DNA from: Cypionkella sp.
Lineage (GTDB): Bacteria > Pseudomonadota > Alphaproteobacteria > Rhodobacterales > Rhodobacteraceae
Reading direction: 5' to 3'
NCBI GenBank assembly: GCA_025458525.1
Contig: JALOSF010000005.1
Coordinates: forward strand, 1-64,000
DNA: 64,000 nucleotides
Translations under genes and position numbers: made by a program
Notes under the pieces: model-generated
Told to the model about the DNA's origin: nothing
Database searches by the model: none
The model's input: the letters and a program-made list of their open reading frames with translations, nothing else
Shown: piece by piece, positions 47,350-56,492 of the stretch
Numbering within the stretch: the first letter of the stretch is position 1
Layout: every line of letters begins with the position of its first letter

Positions 47350-48462
47350 GGCACGCGGTGCCCGTGTGGCCCCGACGTTCTGCTGGGCCACCGACAGCGC
47401 CTTGAGGATGGCAAAGACGTTCTGGCCAGCCACCAGGCCGAGCGTCTGCGCCGACCGCCGCGTGATGCGGGCAAGGATCGTCTCTCCGCCCGCATCCAGC
47501 CGGATCAGCGCGCCGGGCCCGTCGCCCAGCCTGATGTCGCGGATCACCGCAGGCAGCACGTTGAGCGCCGAGAGGTGCTGTGGCCGCTCCGTCGCCAGGA
47601 TCACATCCTGCGCCAGAATACGGATGCGCAGCGCCGTGCCGGGCGGCGCGTCCAACTGCGGCAACCACAGCGGGCCTGCCGCGCTGTCCAGCCGCGTCAG
47701 GCCATCGACATCATGCGCGGCGACGCGCACGCCCAGCAACGCGCCCGCTTCGCGCAGCCCCAGCGTCGGGGCGGCGGCCGGGTCTGACAGCACGTCGGCC
47801 GCAGGCCCTGCTGCCACCACGCGCCCCGCCTCCAGCACCACCACCGTCGTCGCCAGCCGCGCCACCTCGGCCATGGCGTGGCTGACGTAAAGCATCGGCA
47901 GGTGCAATTCGTCGCGCAACCGCTCCAGATAGGGCAGGATCTCGGCCTTGCGCGCATCGTCCAGCGCGGCCAGCGGCTCGTCCAGCGCAAGCAGCCGTGG
48001 CCGCGACAGAAGGGCGCGCCCGATCGCGACGCGCTGCTTTTCGCCGCCCGACAGCCCGCCGGGCCGCCGCTCCAGCAAGGCACCGATCCCCAGCAGATCG
48101 ACGATCCGGTCAAGCCCGACCCCCGGCTCCCCGACGCCCGGCCCCTTCGGCGCAAACCATTGTCCATACGCAAGATTTTGTCGCACGGTCATATGCGGGA
48201 ACAGTCGCGCATCCTGAAACACATAGCCGATGCGCCGCCGATGCGGGGGCAGGCAAAGGCCACGCCCGCTGTCAAGCAACGTGACCCCGTCAAGGGTGAT
48301 CCGGCCCTGATCGGGGCGAAACAGGCCCGCAACCGCGTTGATTGTCGTGGTCTTGCCCGACCCGGACCGCCCGAACAGCGCGGTCACGCCGGGTGGTGCG
48401 TCAAAGGCCACATCCAGCGCAAAGCCGCCAAAGCGATGTGTCAGGGCAATCTGCACGGTCAT
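47347..48462 (-). CDS. modC: Molybdate ABC transporter ATP-binding protein
   Basis: FGRSGSGKTTTINAVAGLFRPDQGRI, LSGGEKQRVAIGRALLSRPRLLALDEPLAALD, C-terminal TOBE/Mop-like domain. Confidence 0.92.
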   Translation of the reverse strand: MTVQIALTHRFGGFALDVAFDAPPGVTALFGRSGSGKTTTINAVAGLFRPDQGRITLDGVTLLDSGRGLCLPPHRRRIGYVFQDARLFPHMTVRQNLAYGQWFAPKGPGVGEPGVGLDRIVDLLGIGALLERRPGGLSGGEKQRVAIGRALLSRPRLLALDEPLAALDDARKAEILPYLERLRDELHLPMLYVSHAMAEVARLATTVVVLEAGRVVAAGPAADVLSDPAAAPTLGLREAGALLGVRVAAHDVDGLTRLDSAAGPLWLPQLDAPPGTALRIRILAQDVILATERPQHLSALNVLPAVIRDIRLGDGPGALIRLDAGGETILARITRRSAQTLGLVAGQNVFAILKALSVAQQNVGATRAPRA

Positions 48463-49157
48463 GTGCCTGCAATCCGGCGCGCGACACCCCGCGCCACCCA
48501 TTCCGACAGCACCAGCGCCGCCATCGCCACCCCGATGGCCACCCAGACCAGCCGTGCCGCCGTCGCCTCGCCCCCCGGCACCTGCAAGACGGCATAGATC
48601 GCCGATGGCAGGGTCTGCGTCTGGCCCGGAATGTTCGACACAAAGGTGATCGTGGCGCCGAATTCGCCCATCGCCTTGGCAAAGGCAAGGATGGCGCCCG
48701 CGATGATGCCGGGAAGGATCAGCGGCAGGGTCACGGTGGCAAAGACCCATGGCCGCGACGCGCCAAGCGTCGCCGCCGCCTGTTCCAGCTTTGGGTCCAC
48801 CGCCTCGATCGCAAGGCGGATGGCCCGCACCATCAGCGGAAAGGCCATGACCGCCGCCGCCAGCGCGGCCCCGGTCCAGCGAAAGGCCAGCACGATGCCG
48901 AACCATTGGTCCAGATACTGCCCCACAGTGCCGCGCCGCCCGAAGGTCATCAGCAGCAAATAGCCCGTCACCACCGGCGGCAGGATCAGCGGCAGGTGCA
49001 CGAGGCCGTTCAAAAGCTGCTTGCCCCAGAACTGCCACCGCGCCAGCGCATAGGCGACAAGGATGCCCAGCGGCAGCGACAGCGCCGTGGCCCAGAGCGA
49101 CACGCGCAGCGACAAGGCCACGGCGCGCCATTCATCAGGGGTCAGCCAGTCTGTCAT
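48459..49157 (-). CDS. modB: Molybdate ABC transporter permease
   Basis: VHLPLILPPVVTGYLLLMTFGRRG, AFAKAMGEFGATITFVSNIPGQTQTLPSAIY. Confidence 0.92.
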   Translation of the reverse strand: MTDWLTPDEWRAVALSLRVSLWATALSLPLGILVAYALARWQFWGKQLLNGLVHLPLILPPVVTGYLLLMTFGRRGTVGQYLDQWFGIVLAFRWTGAALAAAVMAFPLMVRAIRLAIEAVDPKLEQAAATLGASRPWVFATVTLPLILPGIIAGAILAFAKAMGEFGATITFVSNIPGQTQTLPSAIYAVLQVPGGEATAARLVWVAIGVAMAALVLSEWVARGVARRIAGT

Positions 49158-49172
49158 GCTGCCTCGTTGGGG

Positions 49173-49197
49173 CGGGGCGTCGGGGTCGCGCGCCCCG
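49173..49197 (-). other. Intercistronic hairpin after the SBP gene (CGGGGCG-N11-CGCCCCG)
   Basis: 7-bp perfect inverted repeat between modA and modB. Confidence 0.55.
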
Positions 49198-49204
49198 TGC
49201 CGTA

Positions 49205-49963
49205 TCAGTTCAGGATCACAAAGCCTTGTGCGGCGAATGTCGCATCGGCGGCGTCGGACGACAAGGCGTCGAAAAACGCGGCATCCGCGGCATCCGCCGC
49301 ACCCGACAAAAGCGCCGCAGGATAGACGATCTGCGGATGGCTGTCGGCGGGAAAGGTGGCGACAACGGTGACATTGTCCTGCGGCGCGGTGTCGGTGGCA
49401 TAGACGATGCCATAGGGCGCCTCGCCCGCCGACACCAGCGTCAGAGCGGCGCGCACGTTTTCCACCTGGGCGACAAGCGGTTCCACCGATTGCCACAGCC
49501 CAAGGCTGTCCAGCGCCGCCTTGCCATATTGCCCGGCAGGCACCGCATCGACCAGACCCATCGCCAATCTGCCCGACCCGATCAGCCCGGCAAGATCGAG
49601 GCCGCGGGACAGCGCGACAGCGGGCGCATCCGTGCCATGGGCGACCAGAACCAGCCTGTTGCCCACCAGATCGCGCCGCTTGGCCGCCGCGACCAGCCCG
49701 GCGGCGTCCACCGCATCCATCCAGTTGACCGCCGCCGAGATGAAGATATCGGCCGGCGCGCCGTCGATGATCTGCTTGGCCAGCGCGCCCGACCCGCCAT
49801 AGCTGATCGTGACCTTGTGGCCGGTTTCGGCCTGAAATTCGGCCGCAATCCCATCCAGCGCGGTCTTCAGCGAGGCTGCGGCAAACACCACCACCTCCTC
49901 GGCCCGGGCCGGGCTGGCCAGGCTGGCCGCAAGGGCGAAGGCAAGGGCAAGACGGCGCGGCAT
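49205..49963 (-). CDS. modA: Molybdate ABC transporter substrate-binding protein
   Basis: Signal peptide MPRRLALAFALAASLASPARA; EEVVVFAAASLKTALDGIAAEFQAETGHKVTISYGGSGALAKQIIDGAPADIFISA. Confidence 0.93.
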   Translation of the reverse strand: MPRRLALAFALAASLASPARAEEVVVFAAASLKTALDGIAAEFQAETGHKVTISYGGSGALAKQIIDGAPADIFISAAVNWMDAVDAAGLVAAAKRRDLVGNRLVLVAHGTDAPAVALSRGLDLAGLIGSGRLAMGLVDAVPAGQYGKAALDSLGLWQSVEPLVAQVENVRAALTLVSAGEAPYGIVYATDTAPQDNVTVVATFPADSHPQIVYPAALLSGAADAADAAFFDALSSDAADATFAAQGFVILN

Positions 49964-49977
49964 CGGGCTCTCCTGGC

Positions 49978-49999
49978 GATATAGTTTGCCAAACATATC
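49978..49999. promoter_or_regulatory. Candidate Mo-box (ModE-binding site) GATATAGTTTGCCAAACATATC
   Basis: Imperfect dyad with ATAT half-sites between modE and modA. Confidence 0.55.
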
Positions 50000-50026
50000 A
50001 CCGGGGCCCGCGCCAAACCGCAAGCG

Positions 50027-50392
50027 TTATTTTTCTGCGGACATATCCGGCGCGTCAGCGGGCCGCAGCATGGCCTCGAGGCTGGCGAGGCTTTCGGCCG
50101 AGGCCATGGTCGCCGTCTCGACGATCCGGTGATAGAGCCCCAGCACACGCTTGCCCGCCTCGGTCAACTCCGCGCCGCCGCCCCCAGGGCCGCCGCGCGT
50201 GCTGCTGACCAGAGGGTCGCGAAAGGCGCGGTTCATCTCCTCGACCAGCATCCACGCGCGCTTGTAGCTCATGTTCATCTGGCGGCCCGCGGCGGAAATC
50301 GACCCGGTCTGCCCGATCCGTTCCAGCAATTCGGCCTTGCCGGGGCCCAGCATCGCCTCGTCAAACAGGATCCGCAGACGCAGCACAGTCAT
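50027..50392 (-). CDS. ModE-type winged-helix regulator lacking Mop domains
   Basis: LRILFDEAMLGPGKAELLERIGQTGSISAAGRQMNMSYKRAWMLVEEMNRAF...SSTRGGPGGGGAELTEAG; only about 121 aa. Confidence 0.9.
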   Translation of the reverse strand: MTVLRLRILFDEAMLGPGKAELLERIGQTGSISAAGRQMNMSYKRAWMLVEEMNRAFRDPLVSSTRGGPGGGGAELTEAGKRVLGLYHRIVETATMASAESLASLEAMLRPADAPDMSAEK

Positions 50393-50580
50393 CAAACCCC
50401 TCCGTGGCCCCTCCGTGGCACTGGTGGCGACTGTCCCAAACCGCGGCGCCGCGCGCAAGCCCGAAGCGGACAGCGCCGGGCAGGGGCGGGATCGAACAGG
50501 CCTTTGGTCGCGTTGCGCCCGATCGGGTTCGGGTGTCTGCTGCGCGCCGGCGCTGAAACGCTTGGAAGCGGAGCCTTGTC

Positions 50581-51540
50581 ATGCCAACCCCGATCACACA
50601 GCACAGCTCGCGCATCGAAGCCGCGATTGCCGCCGGTCTGGCGGTGCGCTCTTTTGTTGCGGCCTCCTGGGCGCGCTCGGCCCAGCTTTACCGGCTGGAC
50701 CCGTCCGAGCGCCCCGGGGCAGAACGGCTCACCACGGCGGAACTGACACAGGCGCGCGACCGGCTTGGGGCGCTGCTGCCCACCGCGGCCCCCCATCTGG
50801 ACCGGCTGTTCCAGCTTGTCGCGGGCCTTGGCGGCTGCATCGTGTTGGCCGATGCGCAGGGCGTGGCGGTGGACCGTCGCGGCGCTGCGGGTGATGATCG
50901 CGTGTTCGAGGAGGCGGGGTTGTGGACCGGGACGCTCTGGTCCGAAGCGCGCGCTGGCACCAATGGCATCGGCACCTGTCTGGCCGAGGGGCGGGCCGTC
51001 ACCATTCACCGCGACCAGCATTTTCTGGCGCGCAACATCGGGCTCAGTTGTTCTTCGGCCCCGGTGCATGGGCCGGACGGGCAGTTGCTGGCCGTGATCG
51101 ACGTGTCCACCGCGCGGGCGGAGCTTGCCGATGCGGTGGCCGGCCTCATTGGCAACACGGTGGCCGAGGCCGCGCGCAAGGTCGAGGCGGACCTGTTCCA
51201 CCGCCACTATCCGCGCGCCCGCGTGCTTCAGGTGCCAAGCCTGGAGCGCGCGGCGGGGGCACTTCTGGCGGTCGATGCCGATGATCTGGTGATCGGGGCG
51301 ACACGGGCGGCGCGTCAGCACCTTGGGCTTGCGGGCGATCTTTCCGCCGCACCCTGCCTGCTTGACGATGTGCTTGGGCTGGACCGGCACGACAGCTTTG
51401 CGCAGGCCGAACGCGGGGTTCTGACCCGCGCGCTGGTGCGGTCGTCGGGCAATGTGTCGGCCGCCGCCCGGGCCCTTGGCCTGAGCCGTGCGACGCTGCA
51501 CCGCAAGCTGGCACAAGGCGGCATCGATCAGGGCGTTTGA
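50581..51540 (+). CDS. GAF-Fis (AcoR/AcxR N/C-domain) regulator lacking the AAA+ domain
   Basis: GAF-type sensor (ARAGTNGIGTCLAEGRAVTIHRDQHFLARNIGLSCSSAPVHGPDGQLLAVIDVS), then Fis HTH ALVRSSGNVSAAARALGLSRATLHRKL; 319 aa, no GESGxGKE or GAFTGA. Confidence 0.88.
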   Translation: MPTPITQHSSRIEAAIAAGLAVRSFVAASWARSAQLYRLDPSERPGAERLTTAELTQARDRLGALLPTAAPHLDRLFQLVAGLGGCIVLADAQGVAVDRRGAAGDDRVFEEAGLWTGTLWSEARAGTNGIGTCLAEGRAVTIHRDQHFLARNIGLSCSSAPVHGPDGQLLAVIDVSTARAELADAVAGLIGNTVAEAARKVEADLFHRHYPRARVLQVPSLERAAGALLAVDADDLVIGATRAARQHLGLAGDLSAAPCLLDDVLGLDRHDSFAQAERGVLTRALVRSSGNVSAAARALGLSRATLHRKLAQGGIDQGV

Positions 51541-51541
51541 C

Positions 51542-51561
51542 CTGTCGCAGAACTGCGACAG
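51542..51561. promoter_or_regulatory. Palindromic operator CTGTCGCAG-AA-CTGCGACAG
   Basis: Perfect 9-bp inverted repeat, about 100 bp upstream of aldehyde dehydrogenase. Confidence 0.72.
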
Positions 51562-51658
51562 ATCGGCCGTCTGACCCGCTGCCCCCCCGGTGCGCCCCGG
51601 GGCAAAAGCGTGAAAGCTCTGCCAAGGCCGCGAGGGGGCGGTCGATGGATCGGAGGAA

Positions 51659-53185
51659 ATGACCATGAACGTGATGACGGAACCGGCAGGCCAGCAAGTC
51701 TCGCCCTTCAAGATGCGCTATGACAATTTCATTGGCGGCCGCTTTGTCCCGCCGGTGAACGGGCGGTATTTCGACAATGTCACCCCGATCAACGGGACAA
51801 AGATCTGCGAAATCGCCCGGTCGGATGCTGCCGACATCGCCCTTGCGCTGGATGCCGCCCATGCCGCCAAGGATGCCTGGGGCAAGACCAGCGCCGCCCA
51901 CCGCAGCAACATCCTGCTCCGGATCGCGGATCGGATCGAGGCCAATCTCGAGGCGATCGCGCTGGCCGAAACATGGGACAACGGCAAACCGATCCGCGAG
52001 ACGGTGAATGCCGATATCCCGCTGTCGGTCGATCACTTCCGCTATTTTGCCGGTGTCTTGCGCAGTCAGGAAGGCACGATGTCGGAAATCGACACCGACA
52101 CCGTCGCTTATCATTTCCACGAACCCCTTGGCGTCGTCGGCCAGATCATCCCGTGGAACTTTTCCATCCTGATGGCCGCATGGAAACTGGCCCCGGCCTT
52201 GGCCGCGGGCAATTGCATCGTGATGAAGCCCGCCGAGCAGACGCCGGCGGCCATCATGGTCCTGGTCGAACTGATCGCCGACCTGCTGCCGCCGGGCGTG
52301 TTGAATATCGTCAACGGCTATGGCGCCGAGGCAGGCGACGCGCTGGTGCGGTCGGGCCGCATTGCCAAGATCGCCTTCACGGGCTCCACCGCGACGGGCA
52401 GGAAGGTGGCCGAAGGCGCGGTTGCGGCCCTGATCCCCTTCACGCTGGAACTGGGCGGGAAATCCCCCAACATCTTCTTTTCCGACGTGATGGCCGCCGA
52501 TGATGCCTTTCTTGACAAGGCGGTCGAAGGCTTTGTCCTGTTCGCCTTCAACCAGGGCGAGGTCTGCACCTGCCCGTCGCGGGCGCTGATCCAGGAAGAC
52601 ATCTATGACCGCTTCATGGAACGCTGCATCGCCCGCGTGAAGGCGATCAAGCAAGGCGACCCGCGCGACATGGCCACCATGGTCGGCGCGCAAGCCAGCC
52701 GCCAGCAGCATGACAAGATCATGTCCTACTTCACCATCGGTCGCGACGAAGGCGCCGAGGTGTTGGTGGGTGGCGATGCCGCACGCTTCAACGGCGATCT
52801 GGCGGGCGGTTTCTACATCCAGCCGACGATCCTGAAAGGCCATAACAAGATGCGGGTGTTTCAGGAGGAAATCTTCGGCCCCGTGGTCTCTGTCACCACC
52901 TTCAAGGACGAAGCCGAGGCCCTCGCCATCGCCAATGACACGATGTATGGCCTTGGTGCGGGCGTCTGGACGCGAGACGGCACCCGCGCCTACCGCTTTG
53001 GCCGCGAGATTCAGGCAGGCCGCGTCTGGGTGAACAACTACCACGCCTATCCGGCCCATGCGGCCTTTGGCGGCTACAAACAATCGGGCATCGGGCGCGA
53101 GACGCACAAGATGATGCTCGATCATTACCAGCAGACCAAGAACATGCTGGTCAGCTACAACCCCAACAAGCTGGGCTTCTTCTGA
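51659..53185 (+). CDS. NAD-dependent aldehyde dehydrogenase (acetaldehyde dehydrogenase type)
   Basis: [111 protein letters not shown]. Confidence 0.95.
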   Translation: MTMNVMTEPAGQQVSPFKMRYDNFIGGRFVPPVNGRYFDNVTPINGTKICEIARSDAADIALALDAAHAAKDAWGKTSAAHRSNILLRIADRIEANLEAIALAETWDNGKPIRETVNADIPLSVDHFRYFAGVLRSQEGTMSEIDTDTVAYHFHEPLGVVGQIIPWNFSILMAAWKLAPALAAGNCIVMKPAEQTPAAIMVLVELIADLLPPGVLNIVNGYGAEAGDALVRSGRIAKIAFTGSTATGRKVAEGAVAALIPFTLELGGKSPNIFFSDVMAADDAFLDKAVEGFVLFAFNQGEVCTCPSRALIQEDIYDRFMERCIARVKAIKQGDPRDMATMVGAQASRQQHDKIMSYFTIGRDEGAEVLVGGDAARFNGDLAGGFYIQPTILKGHNKMRVFQEEIFGPVVSVTTFKDEAEALAIANDTMYGLGAGVWTRDGTRAYRFGREIQAGRVWVNNYHAYPAHAAFGGYKQSGIGRETHKMMLDHYQQTKNMLVSYNPNKLGFF

Positions 53186-53197
53186 TCGGACAGGCGG

Positions 53198-53222
53198 GGC
53201 GGGGGGCAGCGTTCCCCCCGCC
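53198..53222. terminator. Candidate bidirectional terminator GGCGGGGGG-cagcgtt-CCCCCCGCC
   Basis: 9-bp perfect stem between convergent aldehyde dehydrogenase and ThiY-like genes. Confidence 0.6.
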
Positions 53223-53229
53223 TTGCTGG

Positions 53230-54225
53230 TCAGCGGGCCATCCAGCCCTGATCATACCAGCCCGTCACATCGCCGGGCCAGACCAGCGGGGCGCCGCTTT
53301 CATCCGTCAGGACGCCGCTGTCGAACAAAAAGCGCGCCATGGTGGCAAAGCGGACCGGATCGATCTGGCCCACGGGCGTATCGCCGCTGCGCAGATAGCC
53401 GCCGTCCACGATCGCCTGCATCGACCCATGCACCAGCGCGGGGTTCGGAAACTCGCCCGCCGCAAGCAGCAGGTCGGCGGCCTGTGCCGGGTTGTCTGCC
53501 GCCCACTCATACCCGGCTTGGGTGGCGCGCATGAAGGCGCGCACCAGATCGGGTTTGTCGGCCAGCACGTCTGACCTCGTCGAGATATAGCCGTTCTGCT
53601 GATCGGGCACGCCATAATCGGCATAGGCAAAGGCCGATTGCTTGCGCCCCAGCAGGACGCCATTCACCCCTTCCCATGTCGCGACCTCCAGCGTGAAATC
53701 GACCGCGCCACTGGCCAGCGCCTCATAGGCCCCGGTGCCAAGCGTCACCGTATCCCAGACCGGATCGCCGCCGTCATGGCGGATCATCGTGCCGATCAGC
53801 GCCGCTTCCCACGCGCTGCCAAAGCCCGCATAGGTCTTGCCCGACAGATCGGAGGGCCGGGTGATCGCGGTATTGTCGGAGTTATAGACCAGCCGCCCGG
53901 TTTCACGTTGCATCGTGGCCCACAGGGCCGTCACATCGGCCCCGCCCGCCCGCGCGCTCATGAAGCCAAGCGCCGTCAGATAGCCAAAGTCCGCCACCCC
54001 CCCGGCCAGCAGGGCGGCGGAACTGGTGTCGGAAAACGGCAGGATTTCAACCTCCAGCCCCGCTTGCGCATAAAGCCCGCGATCCCGGGCGACGATCAGG
54101 CCGATGTGATTGGTGTTCAACGTCCAGTCCAGGGCCACGGTCACGGGCGTCTCGGCGCGGGCAGGGCCGGACGTGGTGGCGACCGGAAGCGCCATCACAA
54201 GCGCAAGCAGGAACGGGCGGATCAT
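53230..54225 (-). CDS. ThiY/NMT1-family substrate-binding protein (thiamine precursor)
   Basis: Signal peptide; VTVALDWTLNTNHIGLIVARDRGLYAQAGLEVEILPFSDTSSAALLAGGVADFGY. Confidence 0.88.
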   Translation of the reverse strand: MIRPFLLALVMALPVATTSGPARAETPVTVALDWTLNTNHIGLIVARDRGLYAQAGLEVEILPFSDTSSAALLAGGVADFGYLTALGFMSARAGGADVTALWATMQRETGRLVYNSDNTAITRPSDLSGKTYAGFGSAWEAALIGTMIRHDGGDPVWDTVTLGTGAYEALASGAVDFTLEVATWEGVNGVLLGRKQSAFAYADYGVPDQQNGYISTRSDVLADKPDLVRAFMRATQAGYEWAADNPAQAADLLLAAGEFPNPALVHGSMQAIVDGGYLRSGDTPVGQIDPVRFATMARFLFDSGVLTDESGAPLVWPGDVTGWYDQGWMAR

Positions 54226-54965
54226 GGGGCAGACTCCTTCAGCAACAGGGATTTGAGCGTTTCGCGCAGCGGGGCCAACCCGGCCTCGCTGCGTTGGTCC
54301 GGTGGGTGGGGGACGGCGATATCCGCGACGATCCGGCCGGGATCTGCCGCCATCACCAGAATGCGGTCGGCCAGGCTTGTGGCCTCGTGCAGGTCATGTG
54401 TCACCAGCAGGACGCCGCGGGGCGTGGCGCGCAAGCGTGCCAGCAGCCAGCCTTGCATCCGCATCCGCGTGACCGCATCCAGCGCCGAAAACGGCTCGTC
54501 CAGCAGCACAAGGCGGCTGTCTTGCACGATGGTGCGCAAGAAGGCGGCGCGCTGGCGCATGCCGCCCGAAAGCTGGGCGGGAAACAGCGCCTCGCATCCC
54601 GCAAGACCAAAGGGCGCGAACAGCGGGGCCACCCGCGCCCGCGCGGCCTTGGGCGGAAGCCCCGCCACCTCCAGCCCCAGCGCCGCATTCTGCGCGATGG
54701 TCAGCCACGGAAACAGCGCATCACCCTGCGGCTGATAGGCAAGGGCCGGGCTGGGCCGGGTCAGCGGCGCGCCGTCAAGGCTCAGCGCGCCATGCCCCAC
54801 CACCCCCGGCGGCGCCAGCCCCGCCAGCCATTTGAGCACCGATGTCTTGCCACAGCCCGACGGCCCGATCAGGGCGGTGATCCCGCGCGCGCGCAGGGTC
54901 AGCGACAGATCCTGCACCAGGACGCGCCCCCCCGCGCGCAAGGATAGCCCCCGCAGCTCAAGCAT
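54222..54965 (-). CDS. ABC transporter ATP-binding protein (ThiZ-like)
   Basis: [54 protein letters not shown]. Confidence 0.88.
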   Translation of the reverse strand: MLELRGLSLRAGGRVLVQDLSLTLRARGITALIGPSGCGKTSVLKWLAGLAPPGVVGHGALSLDGAPLTRPSPALAYQPQGDALFPWLTIAQNAALGLEVAGLPPKAARARVAPLFAPFGLAGCEALFPAQLSGGMRQRAAFLRTIVQDSRLVLLDEPFSALDAVTRMRMQGWLLARLRATPRGVLLVTHDLHEATSLADRILVMAADPGRIVADIAVPHPPDQRSEAGLAPLRETLKSLLLKESAP

Positions 54966-55713
54966 CGCGCCGCTCCTTCGGGCCGCGTGCCGTGATCCGG
55001 TCGATCCCCCGCACAAGGCCCAGCAACGCCAGCGTCAGGCACGCCGACATCACGACAGCCGCCAGCACCAGATCGGCGCGAAAACTGTTCTTCGCGGCCA
55101 GGATATAGATGCCAAGCCCCTGCCGCGCCCCCGCATATTCGGCAAAGATCGTGGCGACGATGGCATAGGTGCCCGAAATGCGCAGCCCGGCCAGAAAACT
55201 TTCGCGCGCACAGGGCAGCACGGCCCGCCGGAACAGGCCCCAGCGCCCGGCGCCCATCGAGGTCAGCAGATCGAGAAAGGCGCGCGGCGTCTGCGCATAT
55301 CCCGCCAGAAGGCTCATCAGGATCGGCAGAAAGGTCACAAGGATGACCAGCAGCACCTTGGGCAGCAGGCCGAAGCCGAACCACAGGATCATCAGCGGCG
55401 CCAGGGCCACCAGCGGCACCGTCTGGCTGGCCACAAAGATCGGCATCAGCGCGCGCTCGACCCGTGGCGCGGCATGCAAAAGGACCGAGAGGACAAAGGC
55501 AAACCCGACCGACAGCCCAAATCCGAAGCCGGCCACCAGGGCGGTTGCGATGGCATGGCCGCCAATCTCGTCCCAGTTCAGAACAAGCGCGCGCACCACC
55601 CCCGACGGCGGTGGCAGGATCAGCGCCGATACTGCCGAAAGGCGGCAATACACCTCCCACACCGCGACCAGCAGGGCAAAAACCGCCATAGGCGCAAGAC
55701 CACGCGTCAGCAT
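54958..55713 (-). CDS. ABC transporter permease (ThiX-like)
   Basis: SsuC/ThiX-type permease: LAPLMILWFGFGLLPKVLLVILVTFLPILMSLLAGY. Confidence 0.85.
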   Translation of the reverse strand: MLTRGLAPMAVFALLVAVWEVYCRLSAVSALILPPPSGVVRALVLNWDEIGGHAIATALVAGFGFGLSVGFAFVLSVLLHAAPRVERALMPIFVASQTVPLVALAPLMILWFGFGLLPKVLLVILVTFLPILMSLLAGYAQTPRAFLDLLTSMGAGRWGLFRRAVLPCARESFLAGLRISGTYAIVATIFAEYAGARQGLGIYILAAKNSFRADLVLAAVVMSACLTLALLGLVRGIDRITARGPKERRDA

Positions 55714-55736
55714 CGGACCAACCTTTCCGCGCGCGA

Positions 55737-56348
55737 TCAGCGTGCAGAGGGGCTGTTGGCCGAAGCAGTCAGATCGATGGTCACATGGCCTTCGGCGGGG
55801 CCAAAGCGCAGGAAGGCTTGCCGCACCGTTTCAAACACCGCCCCGGCATCGCCACGCAGCCGGGTGCAAAAGTTCTTTGATTTCAGAAACGTGCCAGAGT
55901 CGCGCAAAAAGGCGATGCAGCCATAGATTTCGTCCATGTGCCGATCCTGCCCCAGCACATAAAGCGAAAACTGCATGTCGATCTGCACGCCCGTCAGCGG
56001 GGCTGTGGCGACGGCGGCACGCGCCTCGGCCTGGCGTTGGGCAAGGGGCGCGCCCTGCGCCACCGCCAGCACGTCGCAGCGGCAGGAGGGATCATCAGGC
56101 TCGCCCGGGCAGCCGCGCGACAGGGTGGCATGCAGGGCCACATGCGTCCCGCCTTGTGCGCTGCGGGCAAACAGATCGCGCATCGCGGCAAACAGCGGTT
56201 CCGGCGCGCCGACCATCAGGGTCGAGATGTCGTCGGTTTCGATCCGCAGCCTGTCACGATAGGGCGCCAAAGCCTCCAGCCCGGTCAGGATGACCGGCAC
56301 GAAATCGGACGTCATGGGGTAAAGCGACACTTGCGCGCCAATGAACAT
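55737..56348 (-). CDS. YkoF-family HMP/thiamine-binding protein
   Basis: GAQVSLYPMTSDFVPVILTGLEAL...TDDISTLMVGAPEPLFAAMRDLFARS, VQIDMQFSLYVLG; immediately after a TPP riboswitch. Confidence 0.88.
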   Translation of the reverse strand: MFIGAQVSLYPMTSDFVPVILTGLEALAPYRDRLRIETDDISTLMVGAPEPLFAAMRDLFARSAQGGTHVALHATLSRGCPGEPDDPSCRCDVLAVAQGAPLAQRQAEARAAVATAPLTGVQIDMQFSLYVLGQDRHMDEIYGCIAFLRDSGTFLKSKNFCTRLRGDAGAVFETVRQAFLRFGPAEGHVTIDLTASANSPSAR

Positions 56349-56349
56349 G

Positions 56350-56437
56350 TCTTCCTCGCTCCGCCGGCATTACCCGGATCAGCTGTAAAGGGTTCGCGCA
56401 CTTGCGCATCTCAGCCCCGAACGGAGCACCCCTGGTT
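56350..56437 (-). ncRNA. TPP (THI-box) riboswitch
   Basis: Minus strand reads AACCAGGGGTGCTCCG...GGGGCTGAGATGCGC...GAACCCTTTACAGCTGATCCGGGTAATGCCGGCGGAGCGAGGAAG, matching GGGGUGC / CUGAGA / ACCC / CUGAUC-GGGUAAUGCC. Confidence 0.95.
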
Positions 56438-56492
56438 GATGTTCGGCAAACATGCGACGCCGCGGCGGCACTGTCAAGCGCGCTGTGCGTGG

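Noticed and set aside
51146-53125. 659-aa minus-strand ORF opposite the aldehyde dehydrogenase
   Set aside because: Shadow ORF of a highly conserved enzyme gene.
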